In this document: one piece after another, positions 61,808 through 64,000 of the stretch
Layout of the letters: the number at the start of each line of letters is the position of its first letter
How positions within the stretch are numbered: position 1 is the stretch's first letter
Source: Enterobacter kobei
GTDB taxonomy: Bacteria; Pseudomonadota; Gammaproteobacteria; Enterobacterales; Enterobacteriaceae
Assembly: GCF_001729765.1 (NCBI RefSeq)
Contig: NZ_CP017181.1
Location: forward strand, 2,914,001-2,978,000
Direction of reading: 5' to 3'
DNA length: 64,000 nucleotides
Program-made: the position numbers and the translations under genes
The notes under the pieces: generated by a model
Databases searched by the model: none
What the model was told of the DNA's origin: nothing
Seen by the model: the letters and a program-made list of their open reading frames with translations, nothing else

Positions 61808-63121
61808 ATGGTTTCCTCAACCTCACCTGCAACGGTCCGTGCGAAAGCGGGCGCGATTTTTCGCGTCACCTCGGGCAACTTTCTTGAGCAATTCGACTTC
61901 TTTCTGTTCGGCTTTTATGCCACCTACATCGCGCATACGTTCTTCCCGGCGAGCAGTGAATTTGCCTCGCTGATGATGACCTTTGCCGTCTTTGGCGCGG
62001 GCTTTTTGATGCGTCCGATCGGCGCTATTGTGCTCGGCGCTTACATCGATAAAGTGGGTCGTCGTAAAGGGCTGATTGTCACCTTGTCGATCATGGCTGC
62101 CGGAACATTCCTGATTGTGCTTATTCCGTCGTATCAGAGCATTGGGCTGTGGGCACCGCTGCTGGTGCTGACGGGCCGTTTGCTGCAGGGCTTTTCCGCC
62201 GGTGCGGAGCTTGGCGGCGTCTCGGTCTATCTGGCAGAAATCGCCACGCCGGGCCGCAAAGGTTTTTACACCAGCTGGCAGTCCGGCAGCCAGCAGGTTG
62301 CCATTATGGTCGCCGCGGCGATGGGCTTTGCCCTGAATGCCCTGATGGAGGAGAGCGCCATTCGCGAGTGGGGCTGGCGCATCCCGTTTCTGTTTGGCTG
62401 TTTAATCGTGCCGTTCATCTTTTTCCTGCGTCGTAAGCTGGAGGAGACCGAAGCGTTCAACGCACGGCGCAATCATCTGGCGATGCGCCAGGTTTTCAAA
62501 ACGCTGCTGACAAACTGGCAGGTTGTGGTCGCAGGTATGCTGATGGTGGCGATGACCACTACCGCGTTCTACCTGATCACCGTTTACGCGCCAACCTTCG
62601 GCAAAAAAGTGCTGATGCTGAGCGCGTCGGACAGCCTGCTTGTCACGCTGCTGGTGGCCGTCTCTAACTTCATCTGGCTGCCGATAGGTGGAGCCCTCTC
62701 GGACCGCTTCGGGCGTAAACCGGTGCTGGTTGTCATGACGCTGCTGGCGCTCGCCACCAGCTACCCGGCACTGACGATGCTGGCGGCGGCCCCCAGCTTC
62801 TCCATGATGCTGAGCGTCCTGCTGTGGCTCTCTTTCCTCTACGGCCTGTATAACGGCGCGATGATCCCGGCGCTGACGGAAATCATGCCTGCTGAAGTCC
62901 GCGTGGCGGGGTTCTCGCTGGCTTATAGCCTGGCTACCGCCGTCTTTGGCGGTTTCACCCCGGTGATGTCCACCGCGCTGATTGAATACACGGGTGACAA
63001 AGCCTCACCGGGATACTGGATGAGCTTTGCGGCGGTCTGCGCGTTGCTCGCAACGCTCTACCTCTACCGTCACCGCGCGGCATCACTGCAAAACACCGTT
63101 AAGTCACAGGGGGCCGCATGA
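61808..63121 (+). CDS. MFS tricarboxylate:proton symporter (CitA/CitH/TcuC type)
   Basis: A 437-aa, 12-TMS major facilitator of the metabolite:H+ symporter family. It closely resembles the Klebsiella/Salmonella citrate carrier CitH/CitA and tricarballylate carrier TcuC ([95 protein letters not shown]). The MFS motif RxGRK occurs twice. It overlaps the next gene by 4 bp, and a LysR-type gene is convergent at the window edge. Which tricarboxylate it carries cannot be told. Confidence 0.9.
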   Translation: MVSSTSPATVRAKAGAIFRVTSGNFLEQFDFFLFGFYATYIAHTFFPASSEFASLMMTFAVFGAGFLMRPIGAIVLGAYIDKVGRRKGLIVTLSIMAAGTFLIVLIPSYQSIGLWAPLLVLTGRLLQGFSAGAELGGVSVYLAEIATPGRKGFYTSWQSGSQQVAIMVAAAMGFALNALMEESAIREWGWRIPFLFGCLIVPFIFFLRRKLEETEAFNARRNHLAMRQVFKTLLTNWQVVVAGMLMVAMTTTAFYLITVYAPTFGKKVLMLSASDSLLVTLLVAVSNFIWLPIGGALSDRFGRKPVLVVMTLLALATSYPALTMLAAAPSFSMMLSVLLWLSFLYGLYNGAMIPALTEIMPAEVRVAGFSLAYSLATAVFGGFTPVMSTALIEYTGDKASPGYWMSFAAVCALLATLYLYRHRAASLQNTVKSQGAA

Positions 63122-63906
63122 AACGTACGTCTCGCTCTACCGCCATCGCGCTAACGGCGATGTTCCTGAGCGTCAATGCCTGCGCAGAGGACGTGAAGGT
63201 CATGATTTCGGGCGGATTCAAGGCCGCCCTGGAAAAGCTGGCCCCGGAGTATGAACGCCGGACCGGGGATAACATTGTGATCATCCCCGGTCCCTCAATG
63301 GGCACTACGCCGCAGGCAATCCCAAACCGGCTCGCGCGCGGAGAGAAAGCCGACGTGGTGATTATGGTGGGCAATGCACTGGCGAAGCTTGAACAGGCCC
63401 GTCTGACCCGGCCGGGTACGCGGACTGAACTCGCGGACTCTCCCATCGGCATGGTCGTGAAAAAAGGTGCGGATATCCCTGATATCAGCAGCGAGAAGAC
63501 GCTGCGTAATACCCTGCTGCAGGCTCGCTCCATCGCCTACTCAGACAGCGCCAGCGGCAGGTATGTCAGCGAAGAATTGTTTAAAAAGCTGGGGATTGAA
63601 AAGGAGGTGACGAGCAAAGCGACAAAAGTCGAGCGCATTCCGGTCGCATCAGAAGTGGCGAAAGGAAAATACGCCGTCGGGTTCCAGCAGGTCAGCGAGC
63701 TGCTGCCGATTCAGGGCGTCACCTTTATCGGTAAAATCCCGGATAATTTGCAATACATCACGCGCTTCGCTGGCGCGGTCACCCGTGACGCGGAACATCC
63801 CGCGGAGGGAAAAGCGCTGCTGAACTATCTCGCCTCACCGCCCTCAAGGGAAGTCATCCGCGAGACGGGGATGATCCCCGTTACGTCCGGCGATACTGCT
63901 CGGTGA
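63118..63906 (+). CDS. ModA-like periplasmic substrate-binding protein
   Basis: A 262-aa type 2 periplasmic binding protein with a signal peptide ([24 protein letters not shown]). It resembles the ModA-type oxyanion and related families: [66 protein letters not shown]. It starts inside the MFS stop (ATGA overlap), so the two are coupled, yet no ABC permease or ATPase follows; the next gene is convergent. It could present an anion to the MFS carrier or act as a sensor. Its ligand is unknown. Confidence 0.82.
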   Translation: MKRTSRSTAIALTAMFLSVNACAEDVKVMISGGFKAALEKLAPEYERRTGDNIVIIPGPSMGTTPQAIPNRLARGEKADVVIMVGNALAKLEQARLTRPGTRTELADSPIGMVVKKGADIPDISSEKTLRNTLLQARSIAYSDSASGRYVSEELFKKLGIEKEVTSKATKVERIPVASEVAKGKYAVGFQQVSELLPIQGVTFIGKIPDNLQYITRFAGAVTRDAEHPAEGKALLNYLASPPSREVIRETGMIPVTSGDTAR

Positions 63907-64000
63907 TCTGTTTTTCAAGCTCAGCCGCAATATAGGACTGGATGCGCCCCCGGCGTCGGATAAGCCCCACGGTACGCTTCACCTCAGGCGCCACCAGCGG
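63881..64000 (-). CDS. LysR-family regulator, C-terminal end only
   Basis: The minus strand reads [39 protein letters not shown] followed by TAA. The RTVGLIRRRGR segment resembles the last strand and helix of LysR effector domains. The rest lies beyond the window. Its position beside a citrate-type carrier parallels TcuR, which controls tricarballylate genes. It overlaps the end of the binding-protein gene by 26 bp. Confidence 0.7.
   Translation of the reverse strand, partial: PLVAPEVKRTVGLIRRRGRIQSYIAAELEKQITEQYRRT

Overview
The window comes from an enteric gammaproteobacterium, most likely Enterobacter or a close relative. Gene order and protein sequence closely follow the Escherichia coli and Salmonella chromosome from pgsA-uvrC-uvrY through sdiA, the fliAZ/fliC/fliDST and fliE-fliR flagellar clusters, and rcsA-dsrB-yodD-yedP-dgcQ-yodC-yedI-yedA-vsr-dcm-yedJ. 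Accessory modules are inserted around this core. Gene identities were inferred from remembered family sequences, motifs and synteny; no search was run.

Layout. (1) 1-2212: the edge of an island that appears to have integrated at the leuZ tRNA. It holds a frameshifted tyrosine integrase running off the left end and an unrecognised 246-aa protein with a faint uracil-DNA-glycosylase-like look. (2) 2213-7227: tRNA-Leu, tRNA-Cys, tRNA-Gly, pgsA, uvrC, uvrY, yecF, sdiA. (3) 7449-10782: cystine import and D-cysteine breakdown (tcyN, tcyL, dcyD, tcyJ). (4) 10869-18299: fliZ, fliA, fliC, then fliD, fliS, fliT, amyA, yedD, with clear sigma-28 promoters before fliC and fliD. (5) 18370-26313: a heavily deleted prophage in the 3' end of fliE, flanked by a 20-bp near-perfect duplication. 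It keeps an SOS-boxed UmuD-prime-like gene, a P22-type gtrA-gtrB-glucosyltransferase O-antigen modification operon, a P63C-like fragment, a portal/tail-fibre chimera, a terminase fragment and an N-terminally truncated integrase. (6) 26293-37449: fliE and fliF-fliR, complete.

(7) 37744-46766: rcsA, dsrB, yodD, the DsrA small RNA, yedP, dgcQ, yodC, yedI, yedA, vsr, dcm, yedJ. A perfect palindromic RcsAB box lies 31 bp before yedP. (8) 47049-48191: an intact general porin where E. coli K-12 has the broken yedS. (9) 48251-59246: a fumarate-respiration module. It has a DcuS/DcuR-type two-component system, an ApbE flavin transferase, a three-domain soluble NADH:fumarate reductase with an ApbE flavinylation motif, a dicarboxylate antiporter and a class I fumarase. 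A perfect FNR box lies between the reductase and the transporter. A divergent MurQ-like sugar-phosphate etherase sits at its edge. (10) 59235-64000: a LysR regulator divergent from a secreted serine hydrolase, then a CitA/CitH-type MFS carboxylate transporter overlapping a ModA-like periplasmic binding protein, and the tail of another LysR gene.

In the fumarate module, the proposed logic is that DcuSR senses external C4-dicarboxylates, the antiporter exchanges them, fumarase turns malate into fumarate, and the flavinylated reductase uses fumarate as a soluble NADH sink under FNR control. The most unusual parts are the prophage remnant, with its in-frame chimera, and the unidentified protein at the leuZ island edge. 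I found no clearly novel multi-gene defence system and no CRISPR array.
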